Shown here one piece after another: positions 43,144 to 52,521 of a stretch of 54,802 nt of DNA. The notes below the pieces were generated by a model. It saw only the letters and a list, made by a program, of their open reading frames with translations, ran no database searches and was not told the origin of the DNA. The DNA is taken from positions 1-54,802 of the forward strand of contig JAABRE010000029.1 in the NCBI GenBank assembly GCA_011391125.1. The letters are read 5' to 3'. Numbering within the stretch: the first letter of the stretch is position 1; each line of letters begins with the position of its first letter. The stretch comes from Synechococcales cyanobacterium S06. Lineage in GTDB: Bacteria > Cyanobacteriota > Cyanobacteriia > Cyanobacteriales > JAABRE01. The position numbers were made by a program, and so were the translations under genes.

Positions 43144-43764
43144 TTAAATTATTCTTACCAACCGCGCAATTATGTTAATTTCTTCTAAGGTTAAATTGCG
43201 CCATTCGCTCCATTTTAAGGTATTTAAACTTAGTTGCTCTTTTGCGGAGAGGCCTAGGGAAATTCTGACTAATCTTAATGTAGGATAACCGATGGCGGCC
43301 GTCATTTTTCTTACTTGTCGATTCCGTCCTTCTGTTAATGTAATTTGTAGCCAACTTGTGGGGATATTTTGACGGTAACGAATGGGGGGATTTCGTGGTG
43401 GAAGTTCTGGTTCTGCTGATAAAAGCTGAACTTTTGCTGGTCTGGTACAATAATCTTTAATGGTAACACCTTGACGCAATTTATCTAGGGATTTTTCCGT
43501 GGGAATTCCTTCGACTTGGACAAAATATGTGCGAGGATGGGCAAATTTAGGGTCAGAAAGTTTATGTTGTAAAATGCCATTATTTGTTAATAATAATAAA
43601 CCTTCGCTATCTAAATCTAATCTTCCCACGGGATAAACATCAGAAATAGGTATATAATCGGCTAAAGTGGGACGTTTTTCACCCTCATTTTTGTCATCTG
43701 TAAACTGACATAAAACTCCGTAGGGTTTAAAAAATAAGAGATATTTATACTGAGTTTCTTTCAT
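43144..43764 (-). CDS. rluE: RluE-like 23S rRNA pseudouridine synthase
   Basis: 206 residues, RsuA family without the S4 domain: [13 protein letters not shown], the catalytic aspartate in [30 protein letters not shown] and [25 protein letters not shown]. The short N-terminus and KPYG start suggest RluE (E. coli U2457). Symbol by analogy. Confidence 0.85.
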   Translation of the reverse strand: MKETQYKYLLFFKPYGVLCQFTDDKNEGEKRPTLADYIPISDVYPVGRLDLDSEGLLLLTNNGILQHKLSDPKFAHPRTYFVQVEGIPTEKSLDKLRQGVTIKDYCTRPAKVQLLSAEPELPPRNPPIRYRQNIPTSWLQITLTEGRNRQVRKMTAAIGYPTLRLVRISLGLSAKEQLSLNTLKWSEWRNLTLEEINIIARLVRII

Positions 43765-43795
43765 TTTTAAGGATATTTTAAAGGTAAAGTTTGTA

Positions 43796-43854
43796 AGGTG
43801 GGCAATGTCGATTATTTTTTTATAATAGTTTCAAAAGATTACATTGCCCACCCT
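43796..43854. terminator. Inverted repeat AGGTGGGCAATGT...ACATTGCCCACC
   Basis: 12-base arms around a 34-base AT-rich centre including TTTTTTTA, between the hydrolase and rluE genes (both leftward). Same design as the element at 19987. It may end the hydrolase transcript or be a small mobile repeat. Confidence 0.5.
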
Positions 43855-44494
43855 ACCTAATATTTTCAATAAATTGAATTAAATAATTATGAAATTCTTG
43901 GGGTTTGTTTAAATAACAGGGATGTCCCGCATTTTCCAGGATTATTTGCTTGACATTTGGCATAATTTGTGCTAGTAAATGGGAATTTTTTAGCGGTACA
44001 ATTTGATCATTGCTACCCCAAATTGCCAAAACTGGTAGATTAATCCCAGTTAAAAGTTTACTATAATGGGGTATTTTTACCGGAGCTACTGCTACTAATC
44101 CCCTTAATTTATCTGGATATTTAATAATAAATGGTAAAGTGTAATTTCCACTCATGGAAGGGGAAACTATTACAGGTTTATCTAATTTTAATTCGGTAAT
44201 TAATTCTAATAAAAATAATTCGGGGGAAAGCCCAAAAATAGGCGGAGTTTTGCCATAACCGGGTAAATCAATGGCAATTACTAGATAACCTTGGTTTGCT
44301 AGGGTTTCAATAGTGCCTAAATCCTGCCAAGTTTGGGAGGTAAAACTTGCACCATGGAGTAATAAAACTGAGGAATTACTATTAGAAATACCTGCTTTTA
44401 TCTGGTTTATTTTGGTATTTTTAATGGTTAAAATCATGGCTTTTTTGGGTAATTTTAGGAGATGATAAAACAGGCCATTTGCCTGTTTCACCAT
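43853..44494 (-). CDS. Alpha/beta hydrolase (ABHD14-like)
   Basis: 213 residues from ATG 44494; ATG 44437 (MILTIKNT...) is an equally good start giving 194 residues. VLLLHGASFTSQTW (oxyanion loop), AIDLPGYGKTP, nucleophile elbow SPSMSGNY, AIWGSNDQIVP (acid) and ENAGHPCYLNKP (His) complete the triad. The substrate is unknown. The longer start lies 3 bases after the upstream stop, so it is in an operon with the next genes. Confidence 0.85.
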   Translation of the reverse strand: MVKQANGLFYHLLKLPKKAMILTIKNTKINQIKAGISNSNSSVLLLHGASFTSQTWQDLGTIETLANQGYLVIAIDLPGYGKTPPIFGLSPELFLLELITELKLDKPVIVSPSMSGNYTLPFIIKYPDKLRGLVAVAPVKIPHYSKLLTGINLPVLAIWGSNDQIVPLKNSHLLAQIMPNVKQIILENAGHPCYLNKPQEFHNYLIQFIENIR

Positions 44495-44497
44495 TAA

Positions 44498-45007
44498 TTA
44501 AGCCAGTACAAAATCTACATTCTCTGTACCTTGGGTTTCTGCTTTTCCGGAGGTTAATTTTTTCTCATTAATCTTAACAGCAAATGGGGTAGTATTTAAC
44601 TCCTGTAAATTATAATCAGTTTTCTGGGTAGTATAACCGACACTGGCAATTAAATTCCGTCCTTTTTCTGTGTAAAGAAAAGCTAACATTTGGTTTTTTT
44701 GTAGTTGATTATCCTTAGCCCAAATTACCATGTATTGTTTACCTTGATAATCGAAAATTTTTGCTGGACGATTTGGTACATAACGTCCTGGATTACCAAA
44801 ACTTTTATCTAAAAAGCCTTGGACAGAATTTGCTTCAACAACTGCGTAAGCTACTTCTTGTTCGGATTTAGGTTGAGCATCTCCTAAACTTTGTTCTCTG
44901 ACTTGTTCTTCTTGGCGATTTTGGAAATAATCAATGGCTTTTTTAGTACCAATCGCTCCGACGGTAACGATTCCTGCTCCGATTAAAAAATTTCTCAGGT
45001 TACTCAT
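44498..45007 (-). CDS. Membrane-anchored protein, unknown function
   Basis: 169 residues. One N-terminal hydrophobic segment (LIGAGIVTVGAIGTKKAIDYF) followed by a soluble domain, with FGNPGRYVPNRPAKIFDYQGK, YMVIWAKDNQLQ and NLIASVGYTTQKTDYNL. No family recognised. Between parA and the hydrolase in the same direction. Confidence 0.6.
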   Translation of the reverse strand: MSNLRNFLIGAGIVTVGAIGTKKAIDYFQNRQEEQVREQSLGDAQPKSEQEVAYAVVEANSVQGFLDKSFGNPGRYVPNRPAKIFDYQGKQYMVIWAKDNQLQKNQMLAFLYTEKGRNLIASVGYTTQKTDYNLQELNTTPFAVKINEKKLTSGKAETQGTENVDFVLA

Positions 45008-45070
45008 TTTTTTTGTTTAATTACTAATACATTTGCCTGAAATTGTAACATATTTTTTGAGAAATTAACC

Positions 45071-45964
45071 TTAAAAAAGTGATAACTTTTGTAACAATTC
45101 TTGGGTTAATTGGACAAATTTTTTCGCACCAGAGGAGTTAGGATGAGAAAGCACAACTGGGGTAAAACTATCAACAGCTTTGGCCACATTAACATCCATG
45201 GGAATCTGAATTTCAAACAGTTTATCAGGGCTAAAATCTTCCACTACCCTTTTCATTACTTGTTTGTAATATTTGCCAAAAATATTATTATCAGAAAGGA
45301 TGAAAACTATGCCTAATAATTTTAAATTTATTGGAGTGCTATTTTGGTGATTTTCCTTTAGTTTATTAATTCGTCTTTCTAATAATTGAATTCCGACAAT
45401 GGATAAAGGTTCAGGCCGAGCAGGTAAGAGGTAAAAATCACTAGCGGCAATACCACTTCTAGTTAATAAATTATAACCCGGTGCGCAATCTATTAAAATA
45501 AAATCATACTCATCTCTAACTGGTTCTAAAATATTTTTAATCAACCTGCGTTCAAAGTTATTCCAAACCAGATCAAAATTTCCTGCTTTTCCCTCAGAAA
45601 TCACTTCATCATGTAACATTTTTGAAACCAAATATTCATCATGTAATTCTAAATCTCCGGGTAATAAATGCAAGTTTCCAATCTCACAAACATCATCTAA
45701 AATTAAATCTGAAATATCCAATTGTTTACGATTATTTAACTGAATATATTTATCCAATAAATAATTTAAAGTGCGGCTTTTTCTTCTGATTTTGGCAAAT
45801 TCGATCGGGGGCATTAAACTTAAAGTAGCACTAATTTGGGCATCTAAATCAAGTACCAATACTTTTTTGTTATGATTTTTTGCTAAACAAGTTGCTAAAT
45901 TAACCGTTAAGGTAGTTTTACCCACTCCACCTTTCATGTTGACTGTACTAATAACAATGCCCAT
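45071..45964 (-). CDS. ParA-family ATPase
   Basis: 297 residues. Deviant Walker A MKGGVGKTTLTVNLA, VLVLDLDAQISATLSL, Walker B-like DFILIDCAPG, and a C-terminal DVNVAKAVDSFTPVVLSHP typical of chromosomal ParA. No ParB gene adjoins, and neighbours are not plasmid genes, so a role in positioning some cargo (for example carboxysomes use a similar McdA) is possible but not shown. Confidence 0.9.
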   Translation of the reverse strand: MGIVISTVNMKGGVGKTTLTVNLATCLAKNHNKKVLVLDLDAQISATLSLMPPIEFAKIRRKSRTLNYLLDKYIQLNNRKQLDISDLILDDVCEIGNLHLLPGDLELHDEYLVSKMLHDEVISEGKAGNFDLVWNNFERRLIKNILEPVRDEYDFILIDCAPGYNLLTRSGIAASDFYLLPARPEPLSIVGIQLLERRINKLKENHQNSTPINLKLLGIVFILSDNNIFGKYYKQVMKRVVEDFSPDKLFEIQIPMDVNVAKAVDSFTPVVLSHPNSSGAKKFVQLTQELLQKLSLF

Positions 45965-46029
45965 AATTTATATTTTCTCAAGGTCTCAAGAAAAATATGA
46001 TAAACCATTCGGGGACATTTATCAAAATA

Positions 46030-46527
46030 TTAAATTTCGTTAACTAACCATTGCCATTCTAACAAAATTGAACTAGGAATTTTCAAGGCCAATTCTTGAT
46101 TATTTTTGAGGGGAAGTGCGATTTTTAAAAAGCCATTTTTAGGTAATTGATTGACGATATTGGTAACATCAAATTGACCCACATTCGGAGCAGGAGATTG
46201 AACGGAAAAAAGATCATTAGCCATTAATACCTTACCATCAGAGGTAATAATTTCTAAGGGTTGAGGATGATTTAATTCTGCGATACCCGGAAACCCCACT
46301 AAACGAAGATAATAGTTAGTTTCCTTATTATTAGTTAGGGGAAATAAAACAATTTGCCAACTATAGCCATTTTTATCTTTCAGGGAATGTTTAGAATTAT
46401 AACGGGTGACTCCGGGGGATTCTTGATATTCGGTTAAAGTGGCTTTTGCTGGGGGAGAAAATATTAAGAAAGTGGTACATAAAATGACAATTATTATTGT
46501 TAAGGAGACAATTTTTTTGAGGTTCAT
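46030..46527 (-). CDS. DUF3122 secreted protein
   Basis: 165 residues. A signal peptide (~1-29, ending AKA) then YQESPGVTRYNSKHSLKDKNGYSWQIVLFP and NYYLRLVGFPG, typical of the cyanobacterial DUF3122 family. Probably periplasmic or lumenal; function unknown. It starts 4 bases after the EamA gene stop. Confidence 0.87.
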   Translation of the reverse strand: MNLKKIVSLTIIIVILCTTFLIFSPPAKATLTEYQESPGVTRYNSKHSLKDKNGYSWQIVLFPLTNNKETNYYLRLVGFPGIAELNHPQPLEIITSDGKVLMANDLFSVQSPAPNVGQFDVTNIVNQLPKNGFLKIALPLKNNQELALKIPSSILLEWQWLVNEI

Positions 46528-46531
46528 AATA

Positions 46532-47443
46532 TTAGTTAGCTCTGGTTTTATTTGTACCGAAAATAGCGATTGCTACTCCAAATAATAACATCAAAGCTCC
46601 CCTTAAAACTCCCTTGGAAATATTTTCGTTAAAAAGTAGCCAAGCTAGGAAACTTGAGCCGACAGGTTCAAAGAGAATTGCTAAACTAACCAAGGTAGGC
46701 GAGATAAATTTAACGGCAAAATTAACGCTGGTATGACCAATTAATTGGGGAATAATTGCCATTAAAATTAGATAAAAATAGACTAAATTTGGCTGGCCAA
46801 AATAACTAAAATTAAACAGGAAAGGAAGGGGTAATAAAGTTAAAGCTGCGGTAGTATAAGCAATTACAATATAACTGTTAATAGTTAAACCAAATTTTTG
46901 CGATTCTCGGCCCAACATCAGATATAAACTAGCGAAAAATGCTCCCATTAAAGCTAAACTATTACCTAAAAGTGGGTTACTATTTATCCCCGTTATATTT
47001 AATTCTTGATTTGCTATAAAAACTCCACCAATTAAAGCAATAATTATGCCAAAAAGTGTTATTTTACTAATTTTTTCTTTAAACCAAAACCAAGAAATAA
47101 TAGTTACCCAAAGAGGATTTGTGGTGACTAAGGTAGTAGAAATGGCGATGGAAGTATAGGATAAAGAAGTAATCCAACAAGCAAAATGAAAGGCTAAACA
47201 AACTCCGGCACTTAAAGCGTAATAATAGGCTTTTTTCTCGCATTTTTCCTGTCTTAAATTATCCCAAGCTGGTAGGAGAATAATACTGGTAATAATTAAG
47301 CGAGAAGCTGCGATAAATAAACTAAAACCCACTCCATTTAAACCCGAAACTTGCTGACATAAACGGATAAAAATTGCAGCGCTAGAAACTGCCATAACTC
47401 CTACTATTAAAATAAGTCCTACCTGCCAATTTTTACTTAACAT
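46532..47443 (-). CDS. EamA/DMT-superfamily transporter
   Basis: 303 residues, ten predicted helices in two five-helix EamA repeats; TTLVTTNPLWVTIISWFWFKEKIS and SPTLVSLAILFEPVGSSFLAWLLFNENIS are the paired signature ends. Exports or imports a small metabolite; substrate not predictable. First gene of the leftward cluster. Confidence 0.9.
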   Translation of the reverse strand: MLSKNWQVGLILIVGVMAVSSAAIFIRLCQQVSGLNGVGFSLFIAASRLIITSIILLPAWDNLRQEKCEKKAYYYALSAGVCLAFHFACWITSLSYTSIAISTTLVTTNPLWVTIISWFWFKEKISKITLFGIIIALIGGVFIANQELNITGINSNPLLGNSLALMGAFFASLYLMLGRESQKFGLTINSYIVIAYTTAALTLLPLPFLFNFSYFGQPNLVYFYLILMAIIPQLIGHTSVNFAVKFISPTLVSLAILFEPVGSSFLAWLLFNENISKGVLRGALMLLFGVAIAIFGTNKTRAN

Positions 47444-47710
47444 ATAAACATAAACAAAAAAATATTAGAAAAGGTGCTTTTTTTGAGATTAAATTTCTGA
47501 AAAAAGTCAAAATAAAATCAATTTTTATAGATAAAACCTCAATTTATTCCCTTTTAACCCCCTTATTTAACATCTGTCTAAAGTTGAATTTTGATAATTG
47601 ATCAAATATTTTTTCCTCTGCTCTTTTGTTGTAGCAATAAATCAAAAATAGGACCCGATTCCTTTTTAAGATAAACTGGTTTACTTGGTAACTTAAATTA
47701 ATTATTCTAA

Positions 47711-50700
47711 ATGGTTAGAGAACTTCAAAAAAAAACTCAACAAATCGACTTTCCGAACACAGCACCAGCGGCCAACCCCGTATTTTTCCGTACTTATAGT
47801 CGTAAGGATAACGGGGTGAGAGAAACTTGGGAGCAAGTTTGCGATCGCACCATTGCCGGATTGCAAGAATTGGGCAATTTGAGCAATGATGAGACGAATT
47901 TACTCTACAGAATGATGCAACCCTTGAAAAGTATGCCTTCTGGCCGTTGGTTATGGGTTGGCGGTACAGACTGGATTAAGCAAAAAGAGAATTTTTCGGG
48001 TGCCTATAATTGCACTTCAACAAATGCCCTCGATTGGGAAGCATTTGGCTTGATGATGGACTTAGCAATGCAAGGTTGCGGAACTGGTGCGGTATTAGAA
48101 CCAAAATACATCAATAAATTATCCCCCATCAAAAACCATTTAAACATCATTTTAAACGGTGACATTGGCACAACTGCGGTCCAGGAAAGGAGACAGGAAA
48201 CTGAAGTAAAAATTATAGGCGAAAAAGCATATATTTATGTGGGTGATTCCCGCCAAGGTTGGGTAAAATCCTATCAAACTTTGTTAGAACTTTCCACCGA
48301 TAACCGTTTTGACAGCCAAGTTGAAGTTATTGTTAATTTAGCCGATGTTCGCCCTGCTGGTGAACCCCTCAAGGGTTTTGGCGGCGTAGCCAATCCAGTT
48401 AAGCTCCTTGATTTATACGAGCGCTGTAGCCGTATTTTGAATAATGCAGTTGGCCGTCAATTAACCTCGGTGGAATGTTGTTTGTTGATTGATGAAGCCG
48501 CGGTAACCATTGTTGCAGGAAACATCCGGCGATCGGCGGGAATGCGTCAAGGTTCAAGTGACGACTCGTTGTTTAGTAAAGCCAAAGATAATCTTTGGCA
48601 GCAGGATCAAGATGGTAATTGGCGGATTGATCCCACACGTGATGCGTTGAGGATGGCCAACCATACCCGTGTTTTTCACCAACAACCGACCTTAGAAGAA
48701 ACGGTAAATGCGGTTAGAAAGCAATATTATAGCGGTGAAGGTGCGATTCAATATGCTCCCGAAGCCATTTTACGGGCCAATATTGACCTTTTTGCTGACG
48801 AAAGCACAAAAAAAGACTTTTGTCAAGCCTATTTAAAAAATCAAGGCAAAGAATGGATTAAAAACCGTTACCCGGAAATGTCCGAAAGGGAAATTAACCA
48901 CCGTTTAGGTAGATATGGACTTAATCCGTGTTTAACTGGGGATACTTGGGTCCATACGGAAAAGGGACCTCGACAGATTAAGGATTTAATCGGACAACAG
49001 TTGAGCGTTTATGTAAATGGTGAACTTTTCAGCACGACTAAAGATGGTTTCTGGGAAACTGGAGTTAAACCTGTTTTTAAGGTTGTTACTGAGGAAGGTT
49101 TTGAATTACGTTTAACTGACAATCATCAATTATTGAAAATTACCGCCAGCACTCAACACCATCAATATTCTGACTGGTGTGAGGTTAAAGATTTACAGGT
49201 GGGCGATCGCCTTTTAATCCATAATCACCGTAAAATAGAACCATGGGAAAGTGTTGGCACTTTTGAAGAAGGTTATGAAATCAGTAAACAGTTAACAGTT
49301 AACAGTTATCAGTTAACAGTAAACAGTGAACAGTTATCAGTTAACAATTTAGTATTATGTAACAATACTAAAGATAATTTCACTGGTGAAATTGACAATA
49401 GACTATTATCGAATGAATTTAACATTAAACATCAGGTAAAAAATATTACACCTGAGATTGAGCAAGGAAGTTATGAGTTTTATCGTGGTTTTTTGCAAGG
49501 TATTTTTGATGGCAATAGTGCCGTTTTAGAGACTTCAATTAGCTTATTTGATAGTAATTTTGACACCTTAAAAACGGTGCAAAGAATGTTAGCTAGATTG
49601 GGAATAATCTCGAAAATCGAGCAAAATGAGTTACTTATTTGCGCGGATAATCTTCGTATTTTCCAAGAATTAATCGGTTTTCAAGACTCGAAAAAAGCTA
49701 AACTTTTAGCACAATTATTAACCGCATATAAACCATCAAAAGAAAGATTTACCGTCAAAATTAAGGCGATTTTAGCCGATGGTGTGGAATCTGTGTACGA
49801 TTGTACAGTACCTGCGGTATCACGTTTTGACGCAAACGGCCTTGTTGCTCATAACTGCGGGGAAATTATCGGCGCTGATTTTCACTGCAATCTTGCAGAA
49901 GTACACCTCAACTTAATTGATCCCTTAAACTATCAAGATCAAGATGATGCTTTTAAAGCAGGAGCATTATCGGTCGCAACCCTATTAAACCATCGTTTTG
50001 AGGTCGAAAGATACCGTTACAGTCGGGAAATTGACCCCATTGTCGGGGTTTCTTTTACGGGTTTATTTGACTTCTTTGTTCATGCTTTCGGGACAAATTG
50101 GTTAAAATGGTGGGAAGAGGGAAGACCAAATACTGCAACTGGTATTGACTTTAAACATAAGGAAGCTGAATATTTGCGACGTTGGCGAGAAGTTGTGCAT
50201 CAAACTGTCTGGGAATATTGCGATCGCCATCAATTACATCGCCCGAATCGTTGCACTACCATTCAGCCTAGTGGCACAAAATCATTGCTGACAGGAGCAT
50301 CACCTGGTTGGCATCCTCCGAAATCCCAAAGGTTTATTCGTCGGATTACTTTCCGCAAAAATGACCCGGTGGCCTTAGCTTGTTTCGATTATGGTTACAG
50401 TATCATACCTTCTCAGTCAGATAAAGACGAAAAGGGTAACTTATTAAATGATGCTTTTGATCCACGTTGTAGCGAGTGGTTAGTGGAAATTCCCACCGAA
50501 GTTTCTTGGGCTAATTTACCAGGAGCAGACCAAATTGACATTGGCAAATTTTCAGCTTTAGCACAATTCGATTTTTATATGAATGTGCAGCAAAATTACA
50601 CCACCCATAACACTTCGGCTACTATTGAATTACGAGAACCGGAAATTGAACCTTTAGGTCAGGCAATTTACGAAGCAATTAAAAACGATCAAGGTTACAT

Positions 50701-50932
50701 TTCGGCCGCTTTATTAGCTCGTTTTGATGACTTACAAACCTTTCCTCGTTTACCTTTTGAACCCATTGATAAGGAAACCTACGCAAAACTGAGTCAAAAA
50801 GTAATTGAGAGAAGGAAAATTGACAATTTTGTGACCGCATTAAGACAATATGATGCGGGATATTTGACCGAAGCAGGTCCTGCTGGATGTGATTCTGATA
50901 AATGTTTGTTACCAGAACAAAATCCTAGTTAA
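47711..50932 (+). CDS. nrdJ: B12-dependent class II ribonucleoside-triphosphate reductase with intein
   Basis: 1073-residue precursor. Removing the intein (residues 407-715) leaves about 764 residues, as in Lactobacillus RTPR. Exteins show SGRWLWVGGT, YNCTSTN (Cys119 equivalent), NIRRSAG, GLNP^CGEI (Cys408 thiyl-radical and Glu410 equivalents), FHCNLAEVHL (Cys419), TTIQPSGTKSLLTGASPG and the C-terminal CDSDKC reducing pair. It makes dNTPs using adenosylcobalamin. The enzyme cannot be active before splicing because the catalytic cysteine is the +1 residue of the intein. No cobalamin riboswitch was recognised upstream. Confidence 0.96.
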   Translation: MVRELQKKTQQIDFPNTAPAANPVFFRTYSRKDNGVRETWEQVCDRTIAGLQELGNLSNDETNLLYRMMQPLKSMPSGRWLWVGGTDWIKQKENFSGAYNCTSTNALDWEAFGLMMDLAMQGCGTGAVLEPKYINKLSPIKNHLNIILNGDIGTTAVQERRQETEVKIIGEKAYIYVGDSRQGWVKSYQTLLELSTDNRFDSQVEVIVNLADVRPAGEPLKGFGGVANPVKLLDLYERCSRILNNAVGRQLTSVECCLLIDEAAVTIVAGNIRRSAGMRQGSSDDSLFSKAKDNLWQQDQDGNWRIDPTRDALRMANHTRVFHQQPTLEETVNAVRKQYYSGEGAIQYAPEAILRANIDLFADESTKKDFCQAYLKNQGKEWIKNRYPEMSEREINHRLGRYGLNPCLTGDTWVHTEKGPRQIKDLIGQQLSVYVNGELFSTTKDGFWETGVKPVFKVVTEEGFELRLTDNHQLLKITASTQHHQYSDWCEVKDLQVGDRLLIHNHRKIEPWESVGTFEEGYEISKQLTVNSYQLTVNSEQLSVNNLVLCNNTKDNFTGEIDNRLLSNEFNIKHQVKNITPEIEQGSYEFYRGFLQGIFDGNSAVLETSISLFDSNFDTLKTVQRMLARLGIISKIEQNELLICADNLRIFQELIGFQDSKKAKLLAQLLTAYKPSKERFTVKIKAILADGVESVYDCTVPAVSRFDANGLVAHNCGEIIGADFHCNLAEVHLNLIDPLNYQDQDDAFKAGALSVATLLNHRFEVERYRYSREIDPIVGVSFTGLFDFFVHAFGTNWLKWWEEGRPNTATGIDFKHKEAEYLRRWREVVHQTVWEYCDRHQLHRPNRCTTIQPSGTKSLLTGASPGWHPPKSQRFIRRITFRKNDPVALACFDYGYSIIPSQSDKDEKGNLLNDAFDPRCSEWLVEIPTEVSWANLPGADQIDIGKFSALAQFDFYMNVQQNYTTHNTSATIELREPEIEPLGQAIYEAIKNDQGYISAALLARFDDLQTFPRLPFEPIDKETYAKLSQKVIERRKIDNFVTALRQYDAGYLTEAGPAGCDSDKCLLPEQNPS
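48929..49855 (+). other. Intein in NrdJ (309 residues)
   Basis: Starts with Cys1 (CLTGDTWVHTEKG, block A), block B ELRLTDNHQLLKI, block F SVYDCTVPAVSRFDANG and block G LVAHN followed by Cys+1. A LAGLIDADG-like segment FYRGFLQGIFDGNSAV is present, but the second motif is not recognisable, so the homing endonuclease is probably degenerate. A heptamer array adds a KQLTVNSYQLTVNSEQLSVN linker at 49286-49345. Splicing residues all appear intact. Confidence 0.95.
49286..49345. repeat. Heptamer-type array AACAGTT inside the intein
   Basis: About eight units of AACAGTTA and variants (CAGTTATCAGTTAACAGT...), read in frame as a repeated LTVNS peptide between the Hint and endonuclease parts. Confidence 0.85.
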
Positions 50933-51001
50933 AGTAGTAATTATTGAGTTGTCCATAGTTGGTTAGACTTTTTACTTGTAAAATCAAATTCAGGAGTTAT
51001 C

Positions 51002-51199
51002 ATGTTGATCGAAGAATTAAAACCCCTTGTCGAAGAATTAACGAAACAACCAATTTCCTTTCTTGGGGGATTTGTTTCCGGTATTTTAAGATTAAATACC
51101 AATGAAGAACCCTTAAAAAGCTGGTTAGAAAAACAGGGAAATTGTCAGGCAAATAATAGGTCAAAAACTACCGGTCCTGAAACCATTACCATCGAATAA
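51002..51199 (+). CDS. Small protein, unknown (downstream of nrdJ)
   Basis: 65 residues. An AGGAG site lies about 5 bases before ATG 51002. LIEELKPLVEELTKQPISFLGGFVSGILRLN and EPLKSWLEKQG look like amphipathic helices with a short glycine-rich hydrophobic segment. Small proteins of this type are common in cyanobacteria; no function is known to me. A terminator follows. Confidence 0.65.
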   Translation: MLIEELKPLVEELTKQPISFLGGFVSGILRLNTNEEPLKSWLEKQGNCQANNRSKTTGPETITIE

Positions 51200-51219
51200 A
51201 GACGAAGCTAAATTTTTCT

Positions 51220-51276
51220 AAAAAGGTATTAAATAGCACACAAATTTAGACAAGCTATTAATACCTTTTTTTTCTG
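51220..51276 (+). terminator. Terminator after nrdJ/51002 gene
   Basis: AAAAAGGTATTAAATAGC pairs with GCTATTAATACC (one bulge) and is followed by seven or more T. Intrinsic terminator closing the rightward transcript. Confidence 0.85.
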
Positions 51277-51485
51277 GCGCATTACTGATTTTTATAACCA
51301 ATTATTTAAGTTCAAAATTTACCAATCACAAAAATGATTGAAAAACCATCAACAAATAACAGACAGGTTTAATTACATTAGAAACCAAACCCACTCGGCG
51401 GCTTGAATTTATTTTGATTGGGCCGCCCGGTTAACAATGATTTTTTTACCTGGCCCTAGAAACAGTTTTTCAATCAAAGTAAAAT

Positions 51486-51878
51486 CTACTCGACTTCTTC
51501 TTCAAATTCACCCATTTTATTGAGTTTAATATGTTTACGTCCCAAAGTAATTTCAAATTCATCACCTGGTTTGAGATTCATTTTAGAAGTATAGGCAGCA
51601 CCAATGAGAAGATTACCATTAGATTGAACAGAAATTTTATAGCTAGCGGAGCGGCCTCCTCTTCCTGTACCATTGGAAGTGCTATCTAATCTAATGCCTT
51701 CAGCATCGATTAAAGCATTTAAGAATTTCATCATATTAACTCTTTCAATGCCGTTTTTAGTTTTGGTATAGTAACCACAAGCTTTCGCTTTTTCGTCTTT
51801 ACTTGCATTACCCAAAGATTTAACTTTTTCGAGTAATTCTTCTCCCATTAAGGGAGTGGGTTGTTGATTTTTAGCCAT
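51486..51878 (-). CDS. cyAbrB-type transcription regulator
   Basis: 130 residues. PLMGEELLEKVKSLGNASKDEKAKACGYY, the linker GRGGRSASYKISVQSNGNLLIGAAYTSKMNLKPGDEFEI and GRKHIKLNKM are typical of cyanobacterial AbrB-like regulators, which carry the swapped-hairpin domain at the C-terminus. Synechocystis members regulate nitrogen, carbon and hydrogenase genes. Whether cyAbrB1 or cyAbrB2 is not decided. Confidence 0.93.
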   Translation of the reverse strand: MAKNQQPTPLMGEELLEKVKSLGNASKDEKAKACGYYTKTKNGIERVNMMKFLNALIDAEGIRLDSTSNGTGRGGRSASYKISVQSNGNLLIGAAYTSKMNLKPGDEFEITLGRKHIKLNKMGEFEEEVE

Positions 51879-52075
51879 GGATATAAATTATTAAGTGAAA
51901 GTAACAGTTATTGATTGTACAGTTTTAAGGAGTAAATACAAAAGTAAAATTAACTAAAGTTATACTTTGTGATTTAAGCCTAATATTATCCTACCCTAAA
52001 TAACGAAAAAAATAAATCATTTTATTTTAATCAATATTAATTTTTTTTGCTAAAAACTATCGGATAAAGACAAGA

Positions 52076-52519
52076 ATGAAATTAACAACTCGGGGTCATT
52101 ATAGTGTTAAAGCTTTACTGGTATTAAGTCTAAAGTCTCCTAACAAGCCCATGTCAGTAAAAGCGATTTCAGAGGAGCAAGATTTACCAGCACCTTATTT
52201 AGAAAAATTATTGATTGAGATGAGAAAAGCGGGCTTAGTTAAATCAGTAAGAGGAGCACAAGGAGGCTATCAGTTAGCCTTACATCCTAGTAAAATTTCT
52301 TTAGGGCAAATTTTAGCTGCGGTAGGTGAAACAATTGAACCCCTATCCCAACTAAATCCTGATGCTACAATTGCCGAAGATTGGGTAACATTTAGTTTAT
52401 GGCAAAGACTACATCAAAAATTAAAAGAAGCATTATATAGTATCACTTTAGCTGATTTATATTATGATGCTCGTAGTTGGCAAGCGAACCATGGAGAAAA
52501 AGCTAGTTTTATTATTTAA
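52076..52519 (+). CDS. Rrf2-family regulator without cluster cysteines
   Basis: 147 residues. The winged-helix MKLTTRGHYSVKALLVL, SEEQDLPAPYLEKLLIEMRKAGLVKSVRGAQGGYQLAL is clearly Rrf2. In IscR-type members three cysteines follow the wing; this protein has no cysteine at all, so it does not bind Fe-S in that way. Two bases separate it from the GFA gene, so they form an operon. Confidence 0.9.
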   Translation: MKLTTRGHYSVKALLVLSLKSPNKPMSVKAISEEQDLPAPYLEKLLIEMRKAGLVKSVRGAQGGYQLALHPSKISLGQILAAVGETIEPLSQLNPDATIAEDWVTFSLWQRLHQKLKEALYSITLADLYYDARSWQANHGEKASFII

Positions 52520-52521
52520 AC

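Noticed and set aside
47444-47710. Cobalamin riboswitch before nrdJ
   Set aside because: I looked for the conserved B12-box-like core and folding and saw none; class II enzymes are also not usually repressed by B12.
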